Shown in pieces: positions 26,303 through 34,617 of a stretch of 48,600 bases of DNA (positions are counted from its first letter, which is position 1; every line of letters begins with the position of its first letter). The notes beneath the pieces were generated by a model. The model was given only the letters and a program-made list of their open reading frames with translations. It was not told where the DNA came from and made no database searches. The position numbers and the translations under genes were made by a program. The DNA comes from CAZFDE01 sp964517795 (GTDB lineage Bacteria; Planctomycetota; Phycisphaerae; Sedimentisphaerales; Anaerobacaceae). The DNA is taken from NCBI GenBank assembly GCA_964517795.1, contig CAZFDE010000013.1:1-48600 (forward strand), read 5' to 3'.

Positions 26303-27016
26303 TTAACGAACACAAACCTTTCGGATGACATTTAACGGACCCAAACAATAGAGCTCATCGCCTCTTTGAATCTGGAAGTCACCGCCCGGCTGGAAAGTCA
26401 TTGCACCGTCACGAACAACCGCCAAAACACGAATCTCTTTTTCCTTCAGGCCGATTTCGTCCAGTGACTTTCCGATCAGCGAATTGCCGCGATCAATATT
26501 AACCTTGGTGATTCCCACGCCGTCGGCTATCATCGCCAGTTCCTCGAAATCAACCAGCCCCAGCAGGTTGAGCTTTACGATTTTGTGCCTGGCATAGTGG
26601 GTCAGTTTTCGGATCAGCTTCTGGTTGGTAAATATCCGATATGCGATCACCAGCCCCAGCACAATGATCGCCAGATTAACCCATTTTTCCAGCCATAATG
26701 GAACCCACGGCACAAACGAGGTCGAGATCCAGCTTAATAGGGTATGCTCCGGATTCAGTGCGCTGGCGACGGTGGCGATCATGGTCACCAACCCGGCATT
26801 ACCCAGCACCATGAGGATCGATGCGATCCGGCGGCGGTTATGATCGCCGGTGATCAGCTCCGCTTCGCGGGTGGTGAACCCGGTCCCGCTGAAGCACGAC
26901 AGCGACTGGAATTTGGCCAGCGACCATCGCAGACCGGTCAACTGAAAAGCGACCGCGCCGATACGTACGATGATAAACGATGCGGCCACCACAATCAGAA
27001 AAAGTGCAACATCCAT
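26303..27016 (-). CDS. TrkA-C domain membrane protein, potassium-channel-like
   Basis: 237 residues. Hydrophobic segments at about 3-27, 64-86 and 112-130 enclose a loop LSCFSGTGFTTREAELIT (about 39-56) that resembles the pore filters of TrkH/KtrB potassium transporters. A C-terminal TrkA_C (RCK-C) domain follows (about 165-235: VNIDRGNSLIGKSLDEIGL, VVRDGAMTFQPGGDFQIQRGDELYCLG). A role in K+ or other cation transport is inferred. AGGAG lies about 6 bases before the ATG. It follows the MFS gene by 30 bases on the same strand and is probably cotranscribed. Confidence 0.75.
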   Translation of the reverse strand: MDVALFLIVVAASFIIVRIGAVAFQLTGLRWSLAKFQSLSCFSGTGFTTREAELITGDHNRRRIASILMVLGNAGLVTMIATVASALNPEHTLLSWISTSFVPWVPLWLEKWVNLAIIVLGLVIAYRIFTNQKLIRKLTHYARHKIVKLNLLGLVDFEELAMIADGVGITKVNIDRGNSLIGKSLDEIGLKEKEIRVLAVVRDGAMTFQPGGDFQIQRGDELYCLGPLNVIRKVCVR

Positions 27017-27046
27017 AATCCGCTCCTGTCAATTGAAAGATTCTAA

Positions 27047-28576
27047 CTACGATCCATTTTTTATGTCATCACGGTTCGCATTGCTTAAAGGATTGTCGGG
27101 ATTGATAATCCGCACGGTGATATCCCTGAGCATTGAAAACGGAAAACTGACCATCTGCTTGATGCCTTCGACCGACGAAAGCGTCCGAACCTGCGTCCGG
27201 ACCTCGGCATATAATTCCTGGGCGACGATTTTTTCTTCGACCTCCCCTTTTTCCTTGATCATCGACAAGCGATGCAGTGCGTACAAGCCAATCACGAACG
27301 CCAGTGCGAAAAAGAAATCCCACTGCTGCAGGCTCAGTGTCGGCAAAACAAACTCACCTGTGGGGCTGGTGTATTTAAGCGTCCAGTCCAGTTGCCGGCC
27401 GGCAAAAAAGTCCGCAAACTGACCGCCCAGGATCGGTGCGATCCCGGCGGCGATCGAGTTGGAAATGGTATTGGTTGCCAAATACGCCGTGGCCTGCCCC
27501 TTCGGTGCGAGTTTCAAACTGATATTACCCGAAGCCAACGACACCCCCGCCGAAGAAAGCCCCATCACCATATGGATCACAACCAGCAGCGGGATCGTCA
27601 GAACATATTTCTCCGGCATCGTCGTAAACGTCCACGCCAAAATCGAAAGGATAAACAGCGGACCGCTGATCGCCAAAACCGATTTGTTACTGAAGCGGTC
27701 GGTGTATTTGCCCCAGAGCTTCAGGAACAGAAAATTAAACACCTGGCTGACAATCGACAGGCCGATGATGAATGACATACTCAGGCCTAATCGTTTGAGC
27801 ATATAGACCATAAAAAACGGTCCGGCCAGGTTCACCGCGAAATTCCACGAGCACATAAACGCAATCAGCTTCCTGAAATTCTCATCTTTGAACGGCTGGA
27901 TCAACAATCCAAGAATTTTTGTTTTGCCCTCTGCCGGCGGCATTCGAATTTCGGGTGTTTTGGCCAAGTAATACAGCGCGACACAGCCTGCAATAAAACC
28001 CACCCCAAACAAAATCGAATAGCCCGCCAGTTCCTGATCGGCAAATCCCTTCTTCCAGAAATCAAGGTACACCGCTGCCAGCAGACTCACTACAATGCCG
28101 ACCCCCATTGCCAATCGCATCCGTTTGGCAAAAAAACGCCCCATGATCTGTTCCGGGATCAGGTCGCGCATCCATGAGTTCCAGGCACAGCCGGCGATCG
28201 CACCGAACGCCGAAACCGCGGCCAGTAAAACAAGCAGAACGGCAATAGCGATCCGGGCTGGAAACAGAAACGGACTGAATGCGATAATCAGCCAGCACAC
28301 CCGGCTCAGGGCGGCGGCCGTAACAGTGATCCATCGGCGGTTGCGAATCTTTTCCACCAGAAAGATCGACGGTAACTGCAGCAGTTGCGACAGCGGGCCG
28401 ATCGCCGCCAACAGGCCGATCACCGCATTGGAGGCGCCGAGTTTGACGGCAAATGCAACCAGAAACGCACCGCCCGTTAATATCCCCATCGTCTGGGCGG
28501 CGATGCCGTCCTTGATCAGCGTTTTCATCGCCGACTGAATCTGACTTTCGCTAAGCTGCTCTTGTGTATTGAACAT
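27047..28576 (-). CDS. Major facilitator superfamily transporter
   Basis: 509 residues with about 12 hydrophobic helices. N-terminal half: DGIAAQTMGILTGGAFLVAFAVKLGASNAVIGLLAAIGPLSQ in overlapping segments; mid-protein loop about residues 220-235; C-terminal half with SMSFIIGLSIVSQVFNFLFLKLWG. Cytoplasmic ends about 20 and 80 residues long. Substrate not predictable. First gene of a two-gene unit with the TrkA-C protein. The 325 bases upstream (28577-28901) hold no gene on either strand. Confidence 0.8.
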   Translation of the reverse strand: MFNTQEQLSESQIQSAMKTLIKDGIAAQTMGILTGGAFLVAFAVKLGASNAVIGLLAAIGPLSQLLQLPSIFLVEKIRNRRWITVTAAALSRVCWLIIAFSPFLFPARIAIAVLLVLLAAVSAFGAIAGCAWNSWMRDLIPEQIMGRFFAKRMRLAMGVGIVVSLLAAVYLDFWKKGFADQELAGYSILFGVGFIAGCVALYYLAKTPEIRMPPAEGKTKILGLLIQPFKDENFRKLIAFMCSWNFAVNLAGPFFMVYMLKRLGLSMSFIIGLSIVSQVFNFLFLKLWGKYTDRFSNKSVLAISGPLFILSILAWTFTTMPEKYVLTIPLLVVIHMVMGLSSAGVSLASGNISLKLAPKGQATAYLATNTISNSIAAGIAPILGGQFADFFAGRQLDWTLKYTSPTGEFVLPTLSLQQWDFFFALAFVIGLYALHRLSMIKEKGEVEEKIVAQELYAEVRTQVRTLSSVEGIKQMVSFPFSMLRDITVRIINPDNPLSNANRDDIKNGS

Positions 28577-28834
28577 CTTTTCCTGCCATTCAGGATGAAA
28601 CAGATTTTTTGCTGTGTTCCACTATCCTCAACAAGATTACACTATCACATCCGCAATTATTTGTAAACGTGCAGCCGCATCGCAATGGATGTATTAGAAG
28701 CACAATATTTATCAGGGATATGAATAAATTCAGGCCTGACGTGTGGTGAATCTCGGCCCATTGATTATTGCAGAAACGGCAACGTAATGACGATAAAAAC
28801 ATACGGCGATCGTCCATGATAAAGTGCATACGGC
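28577..28834. other. Intergenic region, no gene seen
   Basis: AT-rich gap between the divergent MFS and peptidase genes. I see no credible frame, repeat or RNA gene; it must hold the MFS promoter, which I could not assign. Confidence 0.4.
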
Positions 28835-28863
28835 TTGACAAAATACAAGGTGAATGTTATCAT
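28835..28863 (+). promoter_or_regulatory. Promoter of the DUF1570-like peptidase gene
   Basis: TTGACA at 28835-28840, 17-base spacer, TATCAT at 28858-28863. The transcript start near 28870 excludes the in-frame ATG at 28854 and favours the start at 28902. Confidence 0.65.
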
Positions 28864-28901
28864 TAGGTAAAATCCTAATACATTTTCAGTTTTTTCCTTA
28901 C

Positions 28902-29873
28902 ATGTTTATGTGTCGTTTATTTGTCGTAATGTTTGTTCTTATTGGTATCAGTTGGCAGCCCGCTCAGAGTCGTCCTGATTCGCAGCCCGAAGTACAAACG
29001 CGCAACGAGCAGAGGGTTTTTTCCGATTATACCTGTCAACGGTTCAACTCCGCTCATTTCAGCTTGTTTTGCAGTTCCGACGCCGTTGAAGCTGAAACGA
29101 TCGGTAATTTACTTGATTTCTGCTATGATCGTTTTTTTTCGATTTACCGGGATTTCGGTTTTGACTTGAATGAGCCCAACGAATCCCTTGAGTGGATTTT
29201 ATTCGATCATCATCGCTCGTTTACCGGATATGCTTTAGGCATTGAAAAACAAGATCTTTCCTGGCTGACGAGTTATTATTCGGCCAAGACCAACCGGGTG
29301 GCAATCGTTACGCCGGGGCGTTTATGGCCATGGGATATCCGCAGTGAAACCGGCAATTCGGCGGATATCGCGCCGTGTCCGCCGGATGCCGAAACCGATC
29401 TGGCGAAAATCATCCATGAGGCCGCTCATCAGCTTTCTTTCAACACCGGCTTGCAGAAACGCAGGGTTATGTATCCGATCTGGGCCAGCGAAGGACTGGC
29501 GATGTATTTTGAACATGCTCTGTTGGGCAATGATCTCGGGTCCGTCCGTTATCCCGCTATTCGCGGCCGCCGTCTGCAGAAGCTTCACCGGCAGGGCGAG
29601 CTGGTTGACCTGAAAGAATTTGTCGCGATGACCCGCTTTGACGGCTCGATTTGTGAAGTCGATCTCTATGCGCAGGCGTGGGGGGTGTTTGAATTTCTAT
29701 CGCACCATCAACCGCAGGCGTTAAAGACATATTACAGCATCCTTTATGCGCTTAAGCCGGGAGCGCGAAGCGAATATACCCTTCGCCGTGAATTCGTCGA
29801 GGCCTTTGGGCCGCTGGATCAACTTGATCGGCACTGGAAGCAGTTTCTCGACGTGTCCGCGTCGGCCCAATAA
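28902..29873 (+). CDS. Secreted gluzincin-type metallopeptidase-like protein (DUF1570-like)
   Basis: 323 residues. Hydrophobic signal sequence (MFMCRLFVVMFVLIGISW) followed by an export-like region ending PAQS. The zinc motif is HEAAH (His172-Glu173...His176), with a downstream Glu in WASEGLAMYFE as third ligand, the HExxH...E layout of gluzincins. The surrounding pattern (FLFDHH-like FDHHRSFTGYA, AQAWGVFEFLSHHQP) fits DUF1570 proteins common in planctomycetes. Start chosen from the promoter position. Probably extracellular; substrate unknown. Codon and base use look more AT-rich than in the preceding operons. Confidence 0.75.
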   Translation: MFMCRLFVVMFVLIGISWQPAQSRPDSQPEVQTRNEQRVFSDYTCQRFNSAHFSLFCSSDAVEAETIGNLLDFCYDRFFSIYRDFGFDLNEPNESLEWILFDHHRSFTGYALGIEKQDLSWLTSYYSAKTNRVAIVTPGRLWPWDIRSETGNSADIAPCPPDAETDLAKIIHEAAHQLSFNTGLQKRRVMYPIWASEGLAMYFEHALLGNDLGSVRYPAIRGRRLQKLHRQGELVDLKEFVAMTRFDGSICEVDLYAQAWGVFEFLSHHQPQALKTYYSILYALKPGARSEYTLRREFVEAFGPLDQLDRHWKQFLDVSASAQ

Positions 29874-30066
29874 CATATAACGGCCGGCTCACGGTCTCTG
29901 CTGCGCCCTTTTCGAATCATACGATTTATTCAGAAATCGCTTTGGCTTTCTCCTGAACGCAATTCAGTACATTCCCTATTTAGCGGTGCCGCTTTCTGCC
30001 CTATCGTTAGAATCCTGTCATAAAAAACATGTAAAGGAAAAAGTAAAGCGAAAGGAGGTATTGCGT

Positions 30067-30099
30067 ATGACGGTATTGAACAGTGATTCAGTTAGCTGA
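30067..30099 (+). other. Ten-codon ORF with near-perfect Shine-Dalgarno
   Basis: AAAGGAGGT (30051-30059) stands 7 bases before ATG 30067, followed by MTVLNSDSVS and TGA. This is the strongest ribosome site in the window, yet it leads only to a 10-residue peptide, 53 bases before the PRC-barrel start. It may be a regulatory leader peptide or a decayed gene start. Confidence 0.4.
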
Positions 30100-30152
30100 A
30101 ACGAAAAATGAATAATTGGAAAAAGCTTAAAACAATGACAGGAGAATTAAAA

Positions 30153-31520
30153 ATGAAACGAAACACAAACATTCAAATCGTAATTTGTATTGCAGTGACA
30201 TTGCTTGTGCTCTTGACGGCCGCACCATTGTATGGTGCAAAAGGCGGCCAGTATGGCCAAATGCCTCATTCGCAATCCGAGCATAAGAAAATGAGTCAGA
30301 GCCATGGCCATGCAGAGAACCTCCAGAGCGTTAACGATGCCATCGGAAAAGAGATCATGAATCATCAGGACCAGACGCTCAGCGAAATTCGTGACGTGAT
30401 TGTCGATAAAAACCGGGACCGGGTTTATTATGTGGTGCTCTCCGCGCAGGATGCGCTGCGACCGGTGCCTTGGTCGGCGTTCAGCCATGATGATAAGGGC
30501 CGGTGCAGGTTGAATATCGCGCAGAATGATTTCGAAACGGCTCCGACTGTCGATACACTGAACGAGCAGAGTATTCAAACACTTGCCGGCAGTGACTATC
30601 GGCAAAAGGTGAAGGATTTTTACTCGCAGCGGATCTCGGGTATGGAAAAAAGCATGCTTGACAAAGCAACCCGATGGATGAAAGAAATATTGGGCTCGGA
30701 CGAAAAACCCAATTTAATCCTTTGCAGCAGTATCATCGGACTGGATGTTCGAAATAAACAAGGCGATACCCTTGCCGAACTGGAAAATCTGGTCGTCGAT
30801 ACGCGCAAAGGTCACATTGCGTACGGACTGGTCAGTTTCGGCGGCATGTGGGGCATCGGCGAGGATACCGCAGCGGTACCGTGGAATTCGCTGACCCTTC
30901 GCACCGACCAGGGATTCTCCCGGATCGATGCCACCGAACAGACTCTGAACGCCTCGGTTATTGAAGAGGACAACATCGCGCAGCTTTCTCAGCCGCAGTT
31001 CGCCCGCCAGATCCATGATCGGTTCGGGACACAGCCCTATTGGGAGGTCTTCGGATTCGTGGCTCCGCAAAAAGAAAAGATGTCGATGGACGCATGGATG
31101 CCGAACAGCAGCTACAATCAGAGTTTCGATCCGGCCAAAATCACCACGATCAAAGGAACCATCAAAAGCGTCGGCACCTTCAGACCCGAACAGGGCGCCG
31201 CCGCCGGCACGCGATTGAAAGTCAAAACGCAACAAGGTCAGTCCATGACCGTTTACGCCGGCCCGTGCGGATTTGCGAAGCATAAAGATGTGCAGCTTAA
31301 AACCGGAAGCGATATTACCATAACCGGCAGCAAGACCAAGGTCGGCGACAAGACCGTTCTGATGGCCTGCGAAATCCAAACCGAAGGCGAAACCCTGACC
31401 CTGCGCGATCCGCAGGGCAATCCCAAGTGGGATATGCAGGAGCTGAAGGAAGCGTACCATAAGGAAAAAGAAGGTGCCTCGAAAAAGATGCGCGAGCATA
31501 AAGAATCGAAGAACTATTAA
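30153..31520 (+). CDS. Exported protein with two PRC-barrel domains
   Basis: 455 residues from ATG 30153 (AGGAG at 30140-30144, 8 bases upstream; an earlier ATG at 30108 lacks such a site). Signal peptide with LTAAPLYGAK. A His-rich stretch (HSQSEHKKMSQSHGHAE) precedes PRC-barrel 1 (about 65-130: IGKEIMNHQDQTLSEIRDVI) and PRC-barrel 2 (about 195-270: IGLDVRNKQGDTLAELENLVV, AVPWNSL). A C-terminal beta-rich, OB-like module (about 315-425) contains KGTIKSVGTF and DITITGSKTKVGDKTVL. PRC-barrels bind proteins or RNA; exported ones are often envelope- or stress-related. Leads a run of small envelope genes. Confidence 0.8.
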   Translation: MKRNTNIQIVICIAVTLLVLLTAAPLYGAKGGQYGQMPHSQSEHKKMSQSHGHAENLQSVNDAIGKEIMNHQDQTLSEIRDVIVDKNRDRVYYVVLSAQDALRPVPWSAFSHDDKGRCRLNIAQNDFETAPTVDTLNEQSIQTLAGSDYRQKVKDFYSQRISGMEKSMLDKATRWMKEILGSDEKPNLILCSSIIGLDVRNKQGDTLAELENLVVDTRKGHIAYGLVSFGGMWGIGEDTAAVPWNSLTLRTDQGFSRIDATEQTLNASVIEEDNIAQLSQPQFARQIHDRFGTQPYWEVFGFVAPQKEKMSMDAWMPNSSYNQSFDPAKITTIKGTIKSVGTFRPEQGAAAGTRLKVKTQQGQSMTVYAGPCGFAKHKDVQLKTGSDITITGSKTKVGDKTVLMACEIQTEGETLTLRDPQGNPKWDMQELKEAYHKEKEGASKKMREHKESKNY

Positions 31521-31560
31521 CGGACAATAAAAGTCCAAAGGAAAAAAGGAAGTGTATATC

Positions 31561-32076
31561 ATGAAGAAGTTGGTGTATATCATGTTATGTATGGGATGGG
31601 TCGCCGCCGCTTCGGGTAACCCAGCCACCCCTATGGAAGGCGGCCGGTTCGACCTGACCGACTTGATTCAACAAAAACAAGTCCGGTTTATGGTCCTGGT
31701 CACCCCACATAAAACCTGTTTCAAGGTGGACGATCAGAAATACCTGATGGATCCGGAGAATACGGATGATCTCTATATCCGCCTGATCGCCCCACACAGC
31801 GGCACATTTGCGGTGGATGATATTCGCTATAATCAACATCGCCGCAATGGCTTACCGATCAATAAAGACGGTGAAATCTTTGGTAAACGATACGGCCCGC
31901 TGCCGAGTACGTACATCCTCAAGCCCGGATGGCGGGCGGATGCGGTGCCGAAATTAGGACCACCGAAGGATTGCCCACCCCAGCCCTCCCCCGTTCCCGC
32001 ACCGGCCGCAGTACTGCTGGGTTCCAGTGGAATGTTGCTGGTCGGTTGGTTGCGGCAAAGAGGGAAATTTAGTTAA
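31561..32076 (+). CDS. Small exported protein with PEP-CTERM-like sorting tail
   Basis: 171 residues from ATG 31561 (AAAGGA about 10 bases upstream; the GTG at 31552 is too close to it). Signal peptide MKKLVYIMLCMGWVAAASG. The C-terminus has the three-part sorting form: VPAPAAVLLG, a hydrophobic stretch (SSGMLLVGWL), then basic RQRGK. It resembles PEP-CTERM tails handled by exosortase, with PAP in place of PEP. The body (about 25-130) matches nothing I recognise. It follows the PRC-barrel gene by 40 bases. Confidence 0.6.
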   Translation: MKKLVYIMLCMGWVAAASGNPATPMEGGRFDLTDLIQQKQVRFMVLVTPHKTCFKVDDQKYLMDPENTDDLYIRLIAPHSGTFAVDDIRYNQHRRNGLPINKDGEIFGKRYGPLPSTYILKPGWRADAVPKLGPPKDCPPQPSPVPAPAAVLLGSSGMLLVGWLRQRGKFS

Positions 32077-32085
32077 CGTCATATG

Positions 32086-32116
32086 TCGATCGGGGGGGCC
32101 TGTGCCCCCTGATCGA
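32086..32116 (+). terminator. Stem-loop between the PEP-CTERM-like and YSC84 genes
   Basis: TCGATC plus a G-run pairs with CCCCC plus GATCGA with one mismatch. A strong stem but no T-tract follows (TATAATCTC), so it could be a partial terminator or a processing site. Confidence 0.45.
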
Positions 32117-32145
32117 TATAATCTCACTCAATGAAGGAGATCGAT

Positions 32146-32703
32146 ATGAAAACACACCATTACATTTTAAAAATGCTAATGATGGTAACGGCAGTATTCG
32201 CCGGCTGTTCGACAGTTCCCCGAACACAGCAATCGCGACAGGTCCTCAGCGCCCAGGTCGATGAGGCGATCGCGGTATTTAAGAATCGCGATCCGGGGAT
32301 CCAGCGGTTTTTTGACAATTCGTATGGGTATGCGGTTTTCCCTAAAGTCTTCAAAGGGGCTTTCTGGTTCGGCGGCGCATACGGCAAGGGCGAAGTCTAT
32401 GAACAGGGCAATATGATCGGCTACAGTTCGCTCTCTCAGGCTACGCTGGGTTTTTCGTTCGGCGGCGAATTTTTCCGGGAGATCGTGTTCTTTCGCGAAA
32501 AAACCGATCTGGATGAATTTCGCGCAGAGGAATTCACTTTCTCTGCGCAGATCACGGGTGTTGCTTTGACCGCCGGTGCGGCCGCCAAAGCCGATTATAA
32601 ACACGGCAAGGCGGTTTTCATCATTGCCGAAAGCGGCCTGATGGTCGATGCCTCGCTCGGCGGACAGAAATTCAACTATACCCCGAAATCGTATGTGGAT
32701 TGA
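32146..32703 (+). CDS. YSC84-like lipid-binding lipoprotein
   Basis: 185 residues from ATG 32146, with AAGGAGA 5 bases upstream. Lipobox VFAGC (lipid Cys about 21). The body matches the Ysc84/DUF500 family: YGYAVFPKVFKGAFWFGGAYGKGEVYEQG, GFSFGGEFFREIVFF, and AKADYKHGKAVFIIAESGLMVDASLGGQKF. Family members bind membrane lipids; bacterial ones are envelope proteins. Sits in the envelope gene run. Confidence 0.85.
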   Translation: MKTHHYILKMLMMVTAVFAGCSTVPRTQQSRQVLSAQVDEAIAVFKNRDPGIQRFFDNSYGYAVFPKVFKGAFWFGGAYGKGEVYEQGNMIGYSSLSQATLGFSFGGEFFREIVFFREKTDLDEFRAEEFTFSAQITGVALTAGAAAKADYKHGKAVFIIAESGLMVDASLGGQKFNYTPKSYVD

Positions 32704-32747
32704 TTCGAATCGATAAGCTTAAAACGCTAAAAGAAAGTGAGTTTACA

Positions 32748-32987
32748 ATGAAAAAAACGATAATTGTCACCCTGTTATCGGTACTGATGTGCGTGATGGT
32801 ATTTATCAATGGATGCGGTTTTTGGGGCGGTGCGGCTATTGGGGCCGCCGGTGCCGGGGCCGCTTACGAATACAATACCAGCGAACAACTGGAAGAACTT
32901 GAAGAAGATTACGAAGCCGGCAATATGACACGCGAAGAATATGAAGCACGAAAAGAGAAGATCGAAGAAGGCTCGATCATCTATTAA
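32748..32987 (+). CDS. Small lipoprotein with SHOCT-like helix
   Basis: 79 residues from ATG 32748. Signal peptide and lipobox-like FINGC (Cys about 23), then a Gly/Ala-rich segment GGAAIGAAGAGAAYEY like glycine-zipper proteins. It ends in LEELEEDYEAGNMTREEYEARKEKIEEG, the SHOCT-type short helical pair. Function unknown. Follows the YSC84 gene by 44 bases. Confidence 0.7.
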   Translation: MKKTIIVTLLSVLMCVMVFINGCGFWGGAAIGAAGAGAAYEYNTSEQLEELEEDYEAGNMTREEYEARKEKIEEGSIIY

Positions 32988-33005
32988 CGGATACAGCGCG
33001 TAATC

Positions 33006-33446
33006 ATGAAATTTAGAATACACCTCATACTGGCGATAACGGTATTGCTGATGCTGTGGTTTAGTATCGGCAACTTCGGTCGCAGCGTCCGCCAGCAAAT
33101 GGTCAGCAGCCATGTGGATCTGGCCGCGGGGGGCGGATACCTCTTTATTGTGCAGGACAATCTGCTGAAAAAACTCGACGACCGGCTGGAAACAGTCAAA
33201 GCAATCCCGCTGCCGCCCGGTCAACAGGCGTTGCCGCCCGAGCCCAATATCGGCCAAATAGACATCACGGGTGACGGGGCGAATACAAACAGCGGTTCCG
33301 GTATCGAGCAGATGAATGTGTCCCCCGCCGGACAAACGGCAAATCATGTGGCCGCAAACAGGAAGTATGTGTATGTCTATTTTCAAGGCGTACTGTATGT
33401 TTTCGATTATGAGTTGAATTTTATCCAATCCAAACATCTTGAGTAA
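33006..33446 (+). CDS. Membrane-anchored hypothetical protein
   Basis: 146 residues: one N-terminal helix (about 5-24, IHLILAITVLLMLWFSIG) and a soluble, probably exported, part rich in Gly/Pro/Asn in the middle (PLPPGQQALPPEPN). Strand-like ends (GGGYLFIVQDNLLKKLD, RKYVYVYFQGVLYVFDYE) recall a single beta-propeller blade repeated. No family recognised. Starts 18 bases after the small lipoprotein and ends 11 bases before the DUF1328 gene, so probably one transcript. Confidence 0.6.
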   Translation: MKFRIHLILAITVLLMLWFSIGNFGRSVRQQMVSSHVDLAAGGGYLFIVQDNLLKKLDDRLETVKAIPLPPGQQALPPEPNIGQIDITGDGANTNSGSGIEQMNVSPAGQTANHVAANRKYVYVYFQGVLYVFDYELNFIQSKHLE

Positions 33447-33457
33447 AGGAGAATATC

Positions 33458-33628
33458 ATGGGACTTTTAGGATGGGCCGTTATCTTTTTGATCATCGCGC
33501 TGATCGCGGGGGCCTTCGGTTTCGGCGGTATCGCGCAGGCATCCGCCGGCATTGCCAAGGTGCTGTTTTTCATATTCATTGTGGTTTTCATCGTCCTGCT
33601 GGTGATGAATTTCCTGCCGAGGGCATAG
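33458..33628 (+). CDS. DUF1328 small membrane protein (YtjA family)
   Basis: 56 residues: MGLLGWAVIFLIIALIAGAF, then GFGGIAQASAGIAKVLFF and VVFIVLLVMNFL. Two membrane helices with the family's GFGGIA and SAGIAK core. AAAGGAG (33445-33451) stands 6 bases before the ATG. Function unknown; in other bacteria such genes are often stress-induced and sit with lipoproteins like those upstream. Last gene of the envelope run; the transposase remnant begins just after. Confidence 0.85.
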   Translation: MGLLGWAVIFLIIALIAGAFGFGGIAQASAGIAKVLFFIFIVVFIVLLVMNFLPRA

Positions 33629-33639
33629 CCTGCCACCCA

Positions 33640-34455
33640 AAAGCCGATAGAAAACAGCTCCGCCGCACAACACAGCGTATTTATGCGCTCACTCACCAAT
33701 CACAAAAGCGGCTGCGCGCCGGGGACGATGACAGAAAGTTCAAAAATCTTTCCGGTCAGAAGCTGTATGGTTATGCCGACGGCGTATTCATAAACGTTCG
33801 AGATGAAGGGTACAAAGAGTGCAAGCTGCTGCGTTATGAAGATGAGAAGGGCCGACATATATCTCACCGTGGATTGCTTGGTTCGATCACAAACTTCGGC
33901 ACAATGGCACGCCGCGAAGCGATCCATATTGGAGCTGCAAACGCTGATGAAATCGTGTTTTTAATGGATGGCGCAAGAGGCTTTCATAATCATATCACAA
34001 AGAATTTGCCCACGGCCAGACAGATAATGGACTACTGGCATGCGTGCCAGCATATCGCCGGGTGCGCTGAAACGCTGTATCCTGACGAGCCGAAAAAGTC
34101 TGCTCAGTGGCGAAGCAATTATTGTCATGTACTGCGTGAGAAAGGGGCGAAAGAACTGATCTGTCGCTTGCATAAGCGCAAAAATCGCTTGTCTGATGAA
34201 CAGAAGTCCGAGGCGGTGAGTAAATTAATCGCTTTTGTATTGCCGCGGGCCGAGCGAATGGACTATCCCAGATTGTTAGCCGACGGGTATCGAATCGATA
34301 GCGGCCCGATTGAAAGTTCGTGTAAAAATGTGGTCCAGGCCCGTATGAAGTGCGTAGGGATGCGTTGGGGCCGATCAGGGGCGTGTGCTATGCTGGAAGT
34401 ACGATGTGCCTTGCTGAGCGACCATTGGGAGGATTTGCTGCGAAAATGTGCCTAA
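33640..34455 (+). pseudogene. ISKra4-type transposase, 5'-truncated
   Basis: About 270 residues matching the C-terminal two thirds of ISKra4-family DDE transposases: SGQKLYGYADGVFINV (first Asp region), EIVFLMDGARGFHNHI (second), IMDYWHACQHIAGCAE, and the C-terminal YRIDSGPIESSCKNVVQAR with the Glu, then MKCVGMRWGRSGACAML. The frame stays open upstream into the DUF1328 gene, but the true N-terminus is missing and no start is available, so the gene is broken. The left boundary is approximate. An inverted repeat GCACC-N9-GGTGC (34466-34484) lies just beyond the stop; whether it is an IS end is unclear. Confidence 0.8.
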
Positions 34456-34617
34456 AAATTGTGATGCACCCTAAGGACAGGTGCGGTGATAAAAAACTTG
34501 AAGATACTATCAATTCTTTTAAAATAATGATACCGTCTTATCATTTAGACAGGCAGTTTCATGATAAAACAATCATAGTAATCAGATTTAGATACATTAA
34601 TTGCATTAAGGATACGT

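Noticed and set aside
33439..33640. Start of the transposase frame inside the DUF1328 gene
   Set aside because: The first 65 or so residues are an out-of-frame reading of DUF1328; the transposase similarity begins near 33640-33660.
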